DNA from: JANJWP01 sp964482035
GTDB taxonomy: Bacteria; Patescibacteriota; Gracilibacteria; BD1-5; UBA2023
Assembly: GCA_964482035.1 (NCBI GenBank)
Contig: CAYZVC010000001.1
Coordinates: forward strand, 248,001-312,000
Length of the DNA stretch: 64,000 bases
Reading direction: 5' to 3'
How positions within the stretch are numbered: position 1 is the first letter of the stretch; the number at the start of each line of letters is the position of its first letter. Below are positions 1 through 10,900 of the stretch, piece after piece. The notes beneath the pieces were generated by a model. That model was given only the letters and a program-made list of their open reading frames with translations. It did no database searches and was not told where the DNA came from. The position numbers and the translations under genes are program-made.

Positions 1-714
1 TCCGGATTCGATTCGCGAGAGTTCGAGCATGTCGTTGACCAGCTCGGTCATGTGCGCGGCCTGTTTTGAGATTTCTTCCGCGCATTTGTGGGCGGTTTGG
101 GGGTCGCCGTTCGCGAACGCGTCCTCCATCATCGACGCGTATCCGCGGACGATGGTGAGCGGAGTCCGCAGTTCGTGGCTCGCGATACTGATAAATTCGC
201 TCTTCTTCCGGTCGAGTTCGGCGCGGAATTCGAGCGTTTCGCGAAGTTTCTGGTTAGCGATTTCGAGGTCGGTGACGTCGGTGCGGAGGGAGACGTATTC
301 CTGGATGTTCCCTTTGCCGTCGATCACGGGAACGACTACGGTCTTCACCCAGTAGTCCCCGCCGTTCTTTTTCTTATTTCGGATGAGACCCTTCCAAATC
401 TTTTTCGCCTGGATGGTGTTCCAAAGGTCGGCGAAGGTATCCGCCGGCGTTTCCGGGTGACGGACGACGTTGTGCGGGGCGCCGTGGAGTTCTTTTTCGT
501 CGAATCCCGATACGCTGCAGAACTGTTCGTTCGCGTAGGTTATCTTGCCTTCGGGATCGGTTACCGAGATGAGGTTGAGCGTATCGAGCACTCAGCGGAG
601 CACGGCGAACATGTTTTCGTCCACGTCTTCGCTCACGCGGCCGTTGGCGCGCATCCAATCGGCGAAGGATATCTGCTGGTTTTCGGGGAGTTTCGGGAGT
701 TTTTTTTCTGACAT
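1..714 (-). CDS. PAS domain sensor histidine kinase (3' end cut by window edge)
   Basis: Membrane-free N-terminal part of a two-component sensor kinase; 238 codons are visible and the ATPase domain lies beyond base 1. A PAS domain occupies about residues 42-150 (motifs TDPEGKITYANEQF, GFDEKELHG, then a PAC-like WVKTVVVPV). A HisKA dimerisation domain follows with the phospho-acceptor H-box SHELRTPLT near residue 180. One in-frame TGA (592-594, codon 41) is read as Gly. The ATG at 714 sits behind a good promoter. The sensed signal and the partner regulator cannot be seen. Confidence 0.85.
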
Positions 715-737
715 GGGCGGTACCGGTTGTTTTTAAC

Positions 738-766
738 AGTATGCCCTTCCTTGATTTTCCGCGCAA
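738..766 (-). promoter_or_regulatory. Promoter of the histidine kinase gene
   Basis: On the minus strand a -35 TTGCGC (761-766) is separated by 17 bases from a -10 CATACT (738-743), about 25 bases upstream of the kinase ATG. Confidence 0.5.
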
Positions 767-842
767 TATTTCATCTGTTTTTTTTGCGGCCTTTTCGAAC
801 CGAAATCCACGCCGTACCCGGGCGGTCGCGTACGAATGACTG

Positions 843-871
843 AAAAACCCTCCGGATACCGGAGGGTTTTT
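843..871 (-). terminator. Rho-independent terminator after ybaB
   Basis: A near-perfect hairpin (AAAAACCCTCCGG with its complement) ends in a T-run on either strand. It lies 18 bases past the ybaB stop, so it most likely ends ybaB transcription. Confidence 0.85.
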
Positions 872-888
872 CGTGACGGGGGAGGGAA

Positions 889-1197
889 TTAGCCCTGGAA
901 TCCCGGCGGAAGGTCGAGTCCCATGGAGCCCATGATGCCCTTCATTTTGTCGGCGGCGATTTCTTGGGACTTCTTGAGGCCCTTGTTCGCGGCTTCTTGG
1001 ATGGCCTTTTCGAGTTTGGCCTTATCCCCCAGGATGGAATCGTCTTCGATGACTACGGCCACGCACTTCATCTGTCCGTCGAAAGTGAGGACGACTCCGT
1101 CGACCTCGGCTTCGATGTGGGTATTGGAGAGTTCGTTCTGGATCTTCTGGGCTTCCTGCTGGAGCTTGAGGAGTTCTTTTGCTTTGGAGTAATCCAT
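889..1197 (-). CDS. ybaB: YbaB/EbfC nucleoid-associated protein
   Basis: Small DNA-binding, nucleoid-associated protein of the YbaB/EbfC family, 102 residues (family usually 100-115). The N-terminal amphipathic helix (KAKELLKLQQEAQKIQNEL) and the following strands, then a C-terminal helix ending MGLDLPPGFQG, match the family pattern (the LPPGF tail is typical). No TGA codons. It stands alone between a terminator and the divergent gene at 1324. In other bacteria ybaB often accompanies dnaX and recR; neither is present here. Confidence 0.9.
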   Translation of the reverse strand: MDYSKAKELLKLQQEAQKIQNELSNTHIEAEVDGVVLTFDGQMKCVAVVIEDDSILGDKAKLEKAIQEAANKGLKKSQEIAADKMKGIMGSMGLDLPPGFQG

Positions 1198-1264
1198 TTT
1201 ACGGGTTCGGTTACGGATTTTCGACCTTTTTTAGGCCGGGGCATTATAGGGGAGGGCGCATTTT

Positions 1265-1293
1265 TTGCAAACCTTCGGAGAACATGGTACGAT
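1265..1293 (+). promoter_or_regulatory. Promoter of the acidic repeat protein gene at 1324
   Basis: -35 TTGCAA (1265-1270), 17-base spacer, -10 TACGAT (1288-1293). The predicted transcript starts near 1300 and has no Shine-Dalgarno before the ATG at 1324. Confidence 0.5.
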
Positions 1294-1323
1294 ACTTCTC
1301 GAATATCCGTAAAACAAAAACCC

Positions 1324-2100
1324 ATGGGATTCTTCGACTCCGTCCTTCCGGGCGATAAAGCCGCCTCCGCAGGCGGACAGGCTTCTACCGCTTCGGCAGC
1401 CGTCGCCGAAGTCACCGCTCCGGCTCCGGCAGCGACCAACGATTCCGATTTCCTCATCATCGACGAATCGGTGACCGTCGCCAACGTTCCGGACACCGTC
1501 GCCGAACCGGTCGCTCAGGTCACTTTCTCGGAACCGGCTTCCGACCTCATCATTCTCGAGGACTCTCCGGTAACCGAAACCGCCGAAAACCCGGCCGAAG
1601 ATTCGCTCGTCATTCTTGAATCTTCCGAACCGGCTGCCGAAACCGCTCCTGAAGAATCCGCTCCGGCGTCCGTTCTCGACTTCTCGGCAATGTCTTCGCT
1701 TTCCGTATCCCCGGCTATCGAAACCGAGACCGTAACCGCGGAAACTCCGGCATTCGAAGTTCCGGCTGAGGAGTCCGCTCCGATCACCGGTTTCCTTTCC
1801 GTAGTATCGGAAGAAGAAACCGCTCCGGCCGTGGAAACCCACGCCGTTCCGGCATCCGCTTCCCTCGATCCGGAAGACATCCTCCTTTCGTCCATTTCCC
1901 AGCTCGAATCGGTAGTTTCCGCTAAGGAATCCGCCCGCGACGCAGAAATGAAGAAGGCGGAAGACCTTAACGCCCAGATCGCCGAGCTCAAGAAGCAGGC
2001 GAAGGAAGCGCAGGAAACCGCCCGCGAAATCGATGCGGGCGCCGACCGCGCTCGCTCGCTCATTGCCAACCTCAAGTCCCAGATCAAGGCCGCGGCATAA
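1324..2100 (+). CDS. Acidic Ala/Pro/Glu-rich protein with short repeated motifs and C-terminal coiled coil
   Basis: No recognised family; 258 residues, no signal peptide and no membrane segment. The first ~190 residues are low-complexity (Ala, Pro, Glu, Ser, Val) and carry three spaced copies of a hydrophobic-acidic motif: DSDFLIIDES, ASDLIILEDS and EDSLVILESS. Residues about 190-258 are a charged heptad region (coiled coil) that begins at LDPEDILLSSISQLESVV. The ATG at 1324 is preferred over an upstream in-frame start because the promoter lies between them. It sits just before pilT, so a role in the pilus apparatus, for instance as a cytoplasmic linker, is possible but unproven. Confidence 0.7.
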   Translation: MGFFDSVLPGDKAASAGGQASTASAAVAEVTAPAPAATNDSDFLIIDESVTVANVPDTVAEPVAQVTFSEPASDLIILEDSPVTETAENPAEDSLVILESSEPAAETAPEESAPASVLDFSAMSSLSVSPAIETETVTAETPAFEVPAEESAPITGFLSVVSEEETAPAVETHAVPASASLDPEDILLSSISQLESVVSAKESARDAEMKKAEDLNAQIAELKKQAKEAQETAREIDAGADRARSLIANLKSQIKAAA

Positions 2101-2103
2101 CCG

Positions 2104-2152
2104 CCCGGTTTCTTGACCGCGGAAACCGGGTCCCGTTCGCGGGGCCCTTTTC
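2104..2152 (+). terminator. Tandem hairpins, probable terminator
   Basis: Two adjoining hairpins (CCCGGTTTC with GAAACCGGG; GGGTCCC with GGGGCCC) follow the stop at 2100, and the second is followed by TTTT. The T-run is short, so termination may be partial. Confidence 0.5.
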
Positions 2153-2222
2153 CGTCAAATGGGCTCGAAAAGGAAAAGAAAACCGATAGAATCTTCCCGT
2201 AACCGTTTACGACTTCCCGAAC

Positions 2223-3296
2223 ATGTCCGAAACCGGAGCACCGACCGCACAGAATTCGATGATCGAACAGATCCTCGCGCACGCAATCAACATCAAGGCG
2301 TCCGACGTCCACCTTTCCGAAGGGGACTTCGTCGGATTCCGCGTCCATGGCGAACTCTCCAAGTTCGAGCAGGGCGGAAAACTCACTAAGGAGGCCTGCA
2401 ACCGCCTCTGTAGCGAACTCTTCCTTTGAGATAAGGAAAAGATGGGCGAATTCGTCCACAAACACGATGCCGACTTCGCGTGCATCGCCGCCGACGGCAC
2501 CCCGTTCCGCGTCAACGGCTTCTACAAGCTCGCCAAGATGGGCTTCGTCCTCCGCCGTATCGAACGTGACGCGAAGAAAATGGAAGATCTCGGTCTTCCC
2601 GAAGGGGTGAAGAAGATTCTCGGAGCCAAACAAGGGCTTTTCCTCATTACCGGTCCGACCGGTTCCGGTAAGTCGACCACGATGGTATCCATCATCGACC
2701 GTATCAACGAAACCCGCAACGAACACATCATCACGATCGAAGACCCGGTGGAATTCATCTTCACCGACAAGGCTTCCATCTTCTCGCAGCGCGAAGTCGG
2801 ACGCGACACCAATTCGTTCGTCGCGGCCATCCGCGCGGCGATGCGCGAAGACCCGGACATCGTCGTCGTCGGCGAAATGCGCGACCAGGAAACCGTAGAA
2901 GCCGCCATCAACCTCGCGGAAACCGGCCACTTGGTATTCTCGACGCTCCATACTTCTGGATCCGTCCAGACCATCAACCGCCTCGTGCAGTTCTTCCATC
3001 CGGACATCCAGAACCAAGTCCGAGTACGCTTGGGCGATTCGCTCCTCTGAGTACTTTCCCAGCGCCTCATTCCGAAAGCCGAAGGCCACGGACGCGTCGC
3101 GATCCACGAAATCATGTACGTTACCCCGGCGATCAAGAACCTCATCAAGTCGGGCGACCTCGTGCAGATCAACAACAACATCGAACTCGGAAGCCAGGAC
3201 GGCATGATTTCCATGAAGAATTCCGCCATGAAGCTCGCGGAAAAGGGGATCGTGAAGGAGGAGGACTTCATGGGCTACTTCACTAACGACGACTAA
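2223..3296 (+). CDS. pilT: Type IV pilus retraction ATPase PilT
   Basis: Hexameric cytoplasmic ATPase that powers type IV pilus retraction; 357 residues, normal PilT length. Walker A GPTGSGKST at residues 144-152, an Asp box around ITIEDPVEF, Walker B VVVGEMRD and the His box LVFSTLHTS are all present. Two in-frame TGAs at 2427-2429 (codon 69) and 3048-3050 (codon 276) must be read through. The second falls in the canonical PilT sequence SLxGVxxQRL, where family members have Gly, giving direct support for TGA=Gly. The stop TAA abuts the ATG of the next gene, so the downstream membrane genes are probably co-transcribed. Confidence 0.95.
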
Positions 3297-4211
3297 ATGC
3301 AGATTTCCAAGCGCATAGCGGCCATCGCGGCGGGGTTTCTCGCCGCGGTCGCCGTCGCTCCGGCATATGCCGGGGTCGCCAACCTGAGCGGTCTCGCCGG
3401 AGACGTGAAATCCGTTTCCGCAAACGCCGCCAAGGGCGAAACCATCGAAGAGAAAACCAATTACGCCGGACTTTCCGTCATCCGTACCGTCAAAGTCGTC
3501 ACGTCGGCGCTCGCCGTCGTGTACCTCGTCTACGCGGGCATCATGATGGTAGTGGCCAATGGGGCCGAAGAAGCGCTCACGAAGAACAAGCGCCAAATCA
3601 TGTACGCGCTCGTCGCGTTCCTGTTCATCAACATTCCGGGGCAGATATTCTCGCTTTTCTGACCGAAATCGGCAATCGACATTTCGACGTGAAACACCAA
3701 TCCGTCGTATCTGAACGTCCAAAAAAACGGTTCGAACATCTTCGTGAACTTCGCCAATTGGGACGGTACCGTCGAAGGCGGCGTGCTCATGTTCGTCCGT
3801 ATCGCGGTCGTAGGGGCGGCCATCTTCCTCTTCGTAATGGCGGGTCTGAAACTCATCGCTTCCGGTGGCAAGGAAGAATCCATCAAGGAAGCCAAGGGGC
3901 GCATCCTTTACGGCGTGCTTGCCCTCATATTCCTCGGCGTTATCGAAGCGTGGGTCCAGGTCGCCTACTCCGGCGACATTCCGAAGGGGCAGGGCATCTT
4001 CTCGCAGCTTTCCAACCTCGCGCTCTTCTTCGCGGGACCGGTCGCGGTATTCTTCCTCATTCTCGGGGGGTATTACTACATCACCTCCGGCGGTGACGAA
4101 GAAAGGGCGAAAAAGGGCAAAAGCATCGTGGTCAACACGTTCATCGCCACTATTATCCTCCTCGCGAGCTATACCTTCCTTAAGGATCTCGCCGATTTCC
4201 GCATCAACTAA
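3297..4211 (+). CDS. Multi-module VirB2/TrbC-like integral membrane protein
   Basis: 304 residues once the TGAs at 3660-3662 and 3690-3692 are read as Gly; read conventionally it splits into two proteins. A cleavable signal peptide (cleavage near AYAG) is followed by three related two-helix hairpins, each with a hydrophobic helix, a short charged turn (NGAEEALTKNKRQ; SGGKEESIKEAKGR; SGGDEERAKKGKS) and a second helix. This turn pattern resembles VirB2/TrbC-type pilin proteins of type IV secretion that recur in CPR genomes. It starts directly at the pilT stop. A role as a structural or export component of the surface apparatus is inferred from family resemblance and position only. Confidence 0.7.
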
Positions 4212-4212
4212 T

Positions 4213-4737
4213 ATGAAAAAAACTTTCGCGACGTTTGCCGTTGCCGCCGCCCTGGCGTTTTCTTCCATTCCGTCCGTTTTCGCCGCGGATGTTGGAATGC
4301 CGGTTTTGCCTACGGGTTCCTCCACTTCCTCATCGTCAAGCTCCTCTTCGTCTTCATCCTCTGGTGGCGCTGCGGAAAAGAATGCCGAAGAAGGGGGTGG
4401 TTCGTACGTCTACGTGACCGAAAACATTCCGGGTGCCGGTTGCACCCCGAAAGGTTCTTCGTCCGCCGTCGACAAACGTTTGTACAAATGCCCGGTTCAG
4501 AGCGGTTTTTCCACCGTTACCGGCGTCCTCGGCTCGCTCATCAAATACGCGACGTACCTCACGGGTCTCATCGGAGTGCTTATGATCGTCCTTTCGGGCA
4601 TCCAATATTCGCTCAGCGGGGGAGGCGAAGACGCCAAGAAGGCGAAGGGCAGGATCATCCAGCTCGTAAGCGGTTTGGTACTGTTATTCCTTACCGGACT
4701 CATCCTCAATACCGTAGCTCCGTGGGTATATAAGTAA
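4213..4737 (+). CDS. VirB2/TrbC-like two-helix membrane protein with poly-Ser linker
   Basis: 174 residues. Signal peptide (1-25, cleavage near VFAAD), then a run of about 13 serines, a Gly/Glu linker, a short domain with two cysteines (GAGCTPKG and LYKCPVQ), and a hairpin of two transmembrane helices flanking SGGGEDAKKAKGR. The hairpin is the same module found three times in the upstream protein and once in the giant protein at 44808. The ATG lies 1 base past the upstream stop. No TGA codons. The two cysteines could form an extracytoplasmic disulfide. Confidence 0.75.
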   Translation: MKKTFATFAVAAALAFSSIPSVFAADVGMPVLPTGSSTSSSSSSSSSSSSGGAAEKNAEEGGGSYVYVTENIPGAGCTPKGSSSAVDKRLYKCPVQSGFSTVTGVLGSLIKYATYLTGLIGVLMIVLSGIQYSLSGGGEDAKKAKGRIIQLVSGLVLLFLTGLILNTVAPWVYK

Positions 4738-4758
4738 AAACTATAAAGAATAAACGTC

Positions 4759-4808
4759 AAATTCCGGGTTTCTTCTCTTAATAGAGGGGAAAAACGGAAT
4801 TTTATTTT
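4759..4808 (+). terminator. Terminator of the pilT operon
   Basis: Hairpin pairing AAATTCCG with CGGAATTT, with an inner stem (TTTC.TCTC against GAG.GGGAAA), followed by a T-rich run about 20 bases after the stop codon at 4737. Confidence 0.6.
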
Positions 4809-4845
4809 ACCCTTGCAATTTTTTAGAATCTTCGATAATGCATAC

Positions 4846-4873
4846 TTGCAAATTCAAAAACGTCTCGTATAAA
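4846..4873 (+). promoter_or_regulatory. Promoter of the giant surface protein gene
   Basis: -35 TTGCAA (4846-4851), 16-base spacer, -10 TATAAA (4868-4873), in an AT-rich stretch, leaving an untranslated leader of about 80 bases. A second TTGCAA at 4813 could drive an alternative start. Confidence 0.6.
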
Positions 4874-4962
4874 TAATTTGTACGGGAGAAGCTCGGAAAA
4901 CAAATACCAATGCGGAAAACCCGCTCTCAGTACCACAGGTATTTCACGTAACCGGGCTTTTT

Positions 4963-7900
4963 ATGACCGTTCACACCTTCGCGACGCTCCGTAAGCGCGT
5001 GGCAGCCACGCTTTCGGCGCTCATCATCGCGGAAACCCTGCTTCCCGCGATCGCGTTCGCTGCAGCTCCGACGTTCACCGCGACCCAGACGGTCGCGAAC
5101 GCCGCCATGATCCAGCAAGTCGAATCGCTGGACGTACCGCGAGTTCTCGAAGCGGGCGATACCGTCGCGCTCACCGTTTCGGGAACCGTCGTTTCCCAGA
5201 ATTTCCAGGTCAGCCACAACGCGACCATGAACGCTCTCGCGAGCCTCGCGAGCGCTTTGCCGAACGTCACCGCCACGTTCGATTCGGTGAACAACCGCAT
5301 CGTGTTCGGCATTTCCACCGCGAATCCCACGCCGGTTTCCATCAAGGTCGACAAGACCCCCGTTTCCGCGACCAACGTCGTGGCGAACGTCGTGGCAGTC
5401 GCCCAGATCGCCCGCGTGGACGTTCCGCAGCAGCTCATTCCGGGCGATGTCGTTTCGCTCTCCGTAGCCGGAACCGGCGTTTCCGTATCGTTCTCCGGTT
5501 CGGATTCCGCTACGCTCGACGCGCTCACCGCCGCCATCGACGCGCTTCCGGAAGTTACCGCCGTCCTCTCGGGACGCTCGGTGACCGTTACCGCCGCCGT
5601 TGCCGGTTCCGCGTTCGGAATTTCCAATCTTACCGTCGTTTCGAGCGACGTGAACGCCGCTCCGATCGTCGCGAACGTCGTTCCGGTAGCGCAGGTCGAC
5701 AAGCTTTCGTTGAACCGTCCGCTCTACTCCGGCGACGTCGTTTCGCTCTCGCTTTCGGGCGTGAACCTTTCCCAGTCGTTCACCGGAGATACCACTACGA
5801 CCATGGAGCTTCTCGCTTCCCAGGCGGACCAGCTCTCCTTCGCTGACGCCTCCTTCGTGGCCGGCGACCTTACCGTCTCCTCCGCGTTCCCGGGCGTTCC
5901 GTTCCCCGTATCGGACCTCACCGTTTCCGGTTCTTCGGTCCCGAGCCTCACCGTTCAGGCCAATAACGTCGCCGTCGCCCAGCGCGACGCGGTCGTATTC
6001 CCGCGCCAGACGGTAGCGGGGGATACCGTTCTCCTCAGCGTGAATTCCAACGCGCTCACCGCGACGTTCTCCGGTTCCAACGACGAAACCATGAGCGGGC
6101 TCGTCGCGCAGGTTTCGGCCCTTCCGAACCTCACGGCTTCGTACAATCCGCTTTTGAACGTCCTCACGATCGATTCCACCGCTCCGGGTACCGCGTTCAT
6201 CGTGAACTCTGCCCAGATCGTTTCGAACGTTTCCGCTACCTCCCTCCAGACGAACGTTCCGGCGGTAGCCCAGGTAGAATCCCTCACCTTCGGCCGCGAC
6301 TTCGTTTCCGGCGACCAGGTGTCGTTGGTGGTCAACGGCAATACCGTATCTGAAACCTTCTCCGGCTCCCATGCCGCCATGGTCGAATCGATCCGCTCCC
6401 AGATCGACGCCATGCCTAACGTCGACTCCCTCGCGAGCGACGTCACCCGCGTGTTCACGGTTTCCTCGAGCCTTCCGTGAACCGGGTTCTCCCTTTCCAG
6501 CGCTTCCCTCCGCAACGTCGTCGCGCCCGTCGTGCTCCAGAACAACGTCCAGGCAGTCAAACAGACCAGCCGTTTCGTCATCGCTCCTTCCGTAGTGGCG
6601 GGCGACGTCCTTTCCGTCGAAATCGGATCGGGTACCGTCAGCCAGTCCTTCGATACCGACGAAGCCACCACCATCGCCGCGTTCGTTACCCAGCTCGACA
6701 ACCTCTCGTTCGTCGACGCGTCCTACGATTCCGGAACCCGTACCGTCACCCTCGTTTCCCAGCTCGCTGGCGACACGTTCCACGTCGGCGACGTTTCCGT
6801 AGCTTCCGCCGCGTTCACCGGAACCACCCTTTCGGCAAGTTCCCCGGAAACGCGTGCTTCGGTCACCGTTAACGCGCTCTCCGTTCCCGCAGGCAAGATG
6901 GTTCTCGCCATCGGCGACTGTTCCGTTACCGTTTCCGGTTCGATTGCCATCGACGCTTCGTCTTCCGACTGTTCCGACGGAGCCGCTGAAATCGACTCCG
7001 CCGCGGTATCGTCCACCGACATGCTCGCCCAGCTTCTCCGCGGCATCTCCGGATACTCGTACGAAGCAGGAACCGTCCTTTCCGTAACCGGAACCGGTTC
7101 GCAGATCGTCCTCACCCGCGCCACTGCGCAGACCGGTACCGGCGACATCGCCGTAACCGCGATCAACGAAGACCTTTCGGGAAATTCCGATTTCTCATGG
7201 TCGAACAACGTCGCTGCGGAGGCTACCGCGCAGTCCGATTCCATCGTCCTTCCGCGCGACCTCGTCGCCGGAGACGCCCTTAGTCTCACGCTCGACGGCG
7301 CCACCTACGTTCAGAACGTCACCGCGACCCCCGCGGCCGACTTCGCGAACTTCGTGACGAACCTCGACGGGCTTTCCGCATTCGCCGTTACCGGAGACTA
7401 CTCCACCCGCACGATTACCGTAACCTCGACCGTTCCGGGCACTTCGTTCGCGACCCTTCAGGGAGGACTCTCGCACAAGTCCGCTTCGACCACCGTCACT
7501 TCCGCCGTCGCCGCCGTCGCCCAGAAGGACGCGTTCACCTTGTCTCACCTTCCGGTAGCGGGGGAGACCGTTTCCGCCACCGTTGACGGATCCGGCTACT
7601 CGCAGGCGTTCGTCACTGACGGAACCACTACGCTCCAGAACCTCGCTTCTGCCATTACCGCAGGAGGAACCGTTACCGCGACTCTCACCGGAACCACTAC
7701 CGTAGAGCTTACCGCGACCGTAGCCGGCGTCCCGTTCACCGTGGGCGGAATCGAAGTATCCGGAACTACCGCTCCGGTCCACGTGACCGCTAACGGAACC
7801 GCCGTCGCCCAGAAAGATTCCATCACCGTTCCGTTCGCTCCGGCTTCCGGGGATACGTTCTCCGTTACCGTCGGCTCCGGTACCGTAACCCAAGCGTTCA

Positions 7901-10900
7901 CTACCGATTCCGATACCACGCTTTCGCTCCTCAATACCGCGATCGAAGGCCTCGGAACCGTTTCTTCCGCCATCGATACCGCGACCCGTACCTTCACCCT
8001 CGAATCCAAGACTCCGGGCACCGCGTTCACCGCGTCGCTCTCGGCATCCGGCGCTTCGATTTCGTCCTCGGGCGTTATCGCGAACGAACCGAACGTCATG
8101 CAGATCGACTCGCTCGCCATCACCCGCACCTTCGGTGCCGGCGACTCGCTCATCGTCACCGTCGACGGAACCGGAACCGTCATCCCGTTCGCGACCGACA
8201 CCGCCACCACCGTGGCGAACCTCGCGGCATGGATCGAATCGCTTCCGTCCGTTTCCGCTTCCGTAAGCGGCTCGGAAGGAAACTTCGCCATCGCGATTTC
8301 CGCAGCGACTCCGGGCGTTCCGTTCGTCGGAGCCACGCTCACCGTCGACTCGACCGTATCCGCCGTAAACGTTCAGCCGAACGTTCCGGCCGTAGCGCAG
8401 GTCGATTCCGTTACCGTTCCCCGCGATCTCGTCGCCGGAGACGTCCTCTCGATTTCGCTCTCCGGTTCGACCATCGTTTCCGCCGTGTTCTCCGGTTCGG
8501 AAGCCTCCACCATCAACGAACTCGCGGCCGGCATCGACGCGCTTTCGGGCATTTCGGCTACCGCTACCGGCAAGGTCATCACCGTCACTGCCGAAGTCGC
8601 GGGCGTTCCTTTCGAACTTCTTCCGCTCTCGCTTACCGGCAACGTACCGTCCACCGTTACCCAGAACAACGTCGTTCCGGTAGCGCAGGTCGATTCCCTC
8701 GTCCTTCCGGATACCGTCGCCGGAGACGTTCTCTCCATGACTCTCGACGGCGCTTCCGTTACCGTAAACTACGCCGGTTCCGATTCCGCTACCGCCGCCG
8801 CCCTCGCTTCCGCGCTCTCGGCTTCCGGTACCGTAAACGCCGCCGCTTCCGGCTCGACCGTAACGGTTACCGCATCCGTACCGGGAACGCCGTTCGTCCT
8901 CGGAACCCTCGCGGTATCCAATACCGCGTCGGCTACCGTGAACACCGTTTACGTTCCGGCGGTCGCGCAGGTCGTCGACTTCGACGCCGCTTCCGTAACC
9001 GAGGGGTGGACTTATACCGCCACCCTCAATGGTAAGGATTACTCGGTCCTCACGAATTCCGGAGATACCGACGAATCCGTCGAATCCGCCATCGCTTCGA
9101 TGATTTCTTCCGATACCGGATCGGTCGTCGTTTCCACTGGAGCGACGTCGTTCACCCTTACCGCTTCGGTACCGGGCGTAGCGTTCACCTTCGCCGCTTC
9201 CGCGCTCGACCTTACCGCCCCGATCGTTTCCACTCCGACTTCCGCTGCGGAAATTCTCAAATCGGGCGACACCTCGACTTCTACCGTTTCCTCCAACGAA
9301 GACGGCATCATCTACGCCGTAGCTTCCGGAACCGTCGTTACGACCCCGTCCGATATTACGTCCGCCATCGCCGCGCACGACGCGTTCGCCGTGACGAACT
9401 CCGTAAAGGACGCCGTCTATACCGTGACCGTACCGGTCGGCGTGAACGACGGAGCCTACGACTTCGTCGCCGTCGATCCTTCGGGCAACGTCTCCGGACG
9501 CATGCTCGGTTGGCTCACCGTCGACAATACCGCGCCCCTCCTCGTCATCGGCACTCCGTCCGGACAATCCGTCCACGCGGTCGCCATGACCGTTACCGGC
9601 ACCACGGATGCTAACGCCGTAGTCACCGTCACCGGTTCCGCGAGCGTCACCGCCAATGCCGACGCTTCGGGCAACTTCTCCGCGAGCCTCCCGCTCACCC
9701 ACGACAGCCTCAATTCGTTCACCTTCTCGGTGGCCGACGCCGCCGGCAACGTCACGACCCGTTCGTTCGACGTTACCGAAGACGGGGTAGGGCCGGCCAT
9801 CGCGGTCAGCGCTTCCGGAACCGTTTACGAATCCGGATCGACCTTCGCCTTCATCGGCCAGACCGAACCGAACCTCGCCGTCGCCGTTACCGAACTCTCT
9901 TCGGGAACCGTCGCGAACCTCGTTTCCGACGCTTCGGGCAGCTTCGCCGTTCCGGCACTCCCGCTTTCGCTCGATTCCGTAAACCAGTTCACCGTTACCG
10001 CTACCGACGCCGCGGGCAATACCGGATCGGCATCGTTCACCGTCGTCCAGGACAGCCAGAATCCGGTCGTCGTGCTCGATCCGCTTCCGACCGTCGTCGA
10101 CGCGAACCAGATCGTCGTATCCGGAACGACCGACTCCGACGTCGCCGTATCCGTAACCGACGGAACCGTCACTCTCACCGGGACGTCCGACGGAACCGGT
10201 ACGTTCGCCATTACCATGCCGCTCGTTCAGAACGCTACGAATACGTTCACCGTTACCGCTACCGACCTCTCTTCCCGTACGGGCACCGCTTCGGTTTCCA
10301 CCGTCGAAGACAGCGTGGCCAACGTTCTCGTAATCGGAACCCCGCCGGCTACCGTCAATGCCGTGGCTATCGCGCTCACCGGTTCGACTAAGCCGAATTC
10401 CGACCTCACCGTCACCGGTGGCGCCGCTACCCTCACCGGTACCGCCGACATCGCCGGAAACTGGGGATTCCTCGTCGCGCTGAACGCCAATAGCGCCAAC
10501 GTTCTCGACGTGACTTCCGTGGATGCCCTCGGCAATACCGCAACCGGCTCCGTGACCATCGTCGAAGATTCCCTCGCCCCGGTCGTCACTCTCGCTACCG
10601 TCGACCATACGACCTACGCTACGACCGTCCCGGTATCGGGAACCACCGAAGCCTTCGCCGTGCTCACCGTCACCGGAGGATCCGGCTCGGTAACCACCGT
10701 CGCCGACGCGTCCGGTTCGTTCGTCGCCTCCGTCGACCTCGTTCCTGCTAGCGCGAACGTGCTCACCGTCACCGCTACCGACGCCGCTGGCAACGCCGGT
10801 CTCGCTACCGTCACCGTCACCCACGACCCGGTCGTCGTCTTCCTTAACCTCGACCAGTCCGGAAGTTACGTTACCAATGCCGCGAACTTCGTGCTCACCG

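Noticed and set aside
1515..4325. Minus-strand open frame of 936 codons across pilT
   Set aside because: Runs opposite pilT and its operon; composition of an antisense shadow.
5080..9240. CRISPR-like array
   Set aside because: Repeats are protein-coding, in frame, ~270 bases long and divergent; there are no short identical repeats with unique spacers.
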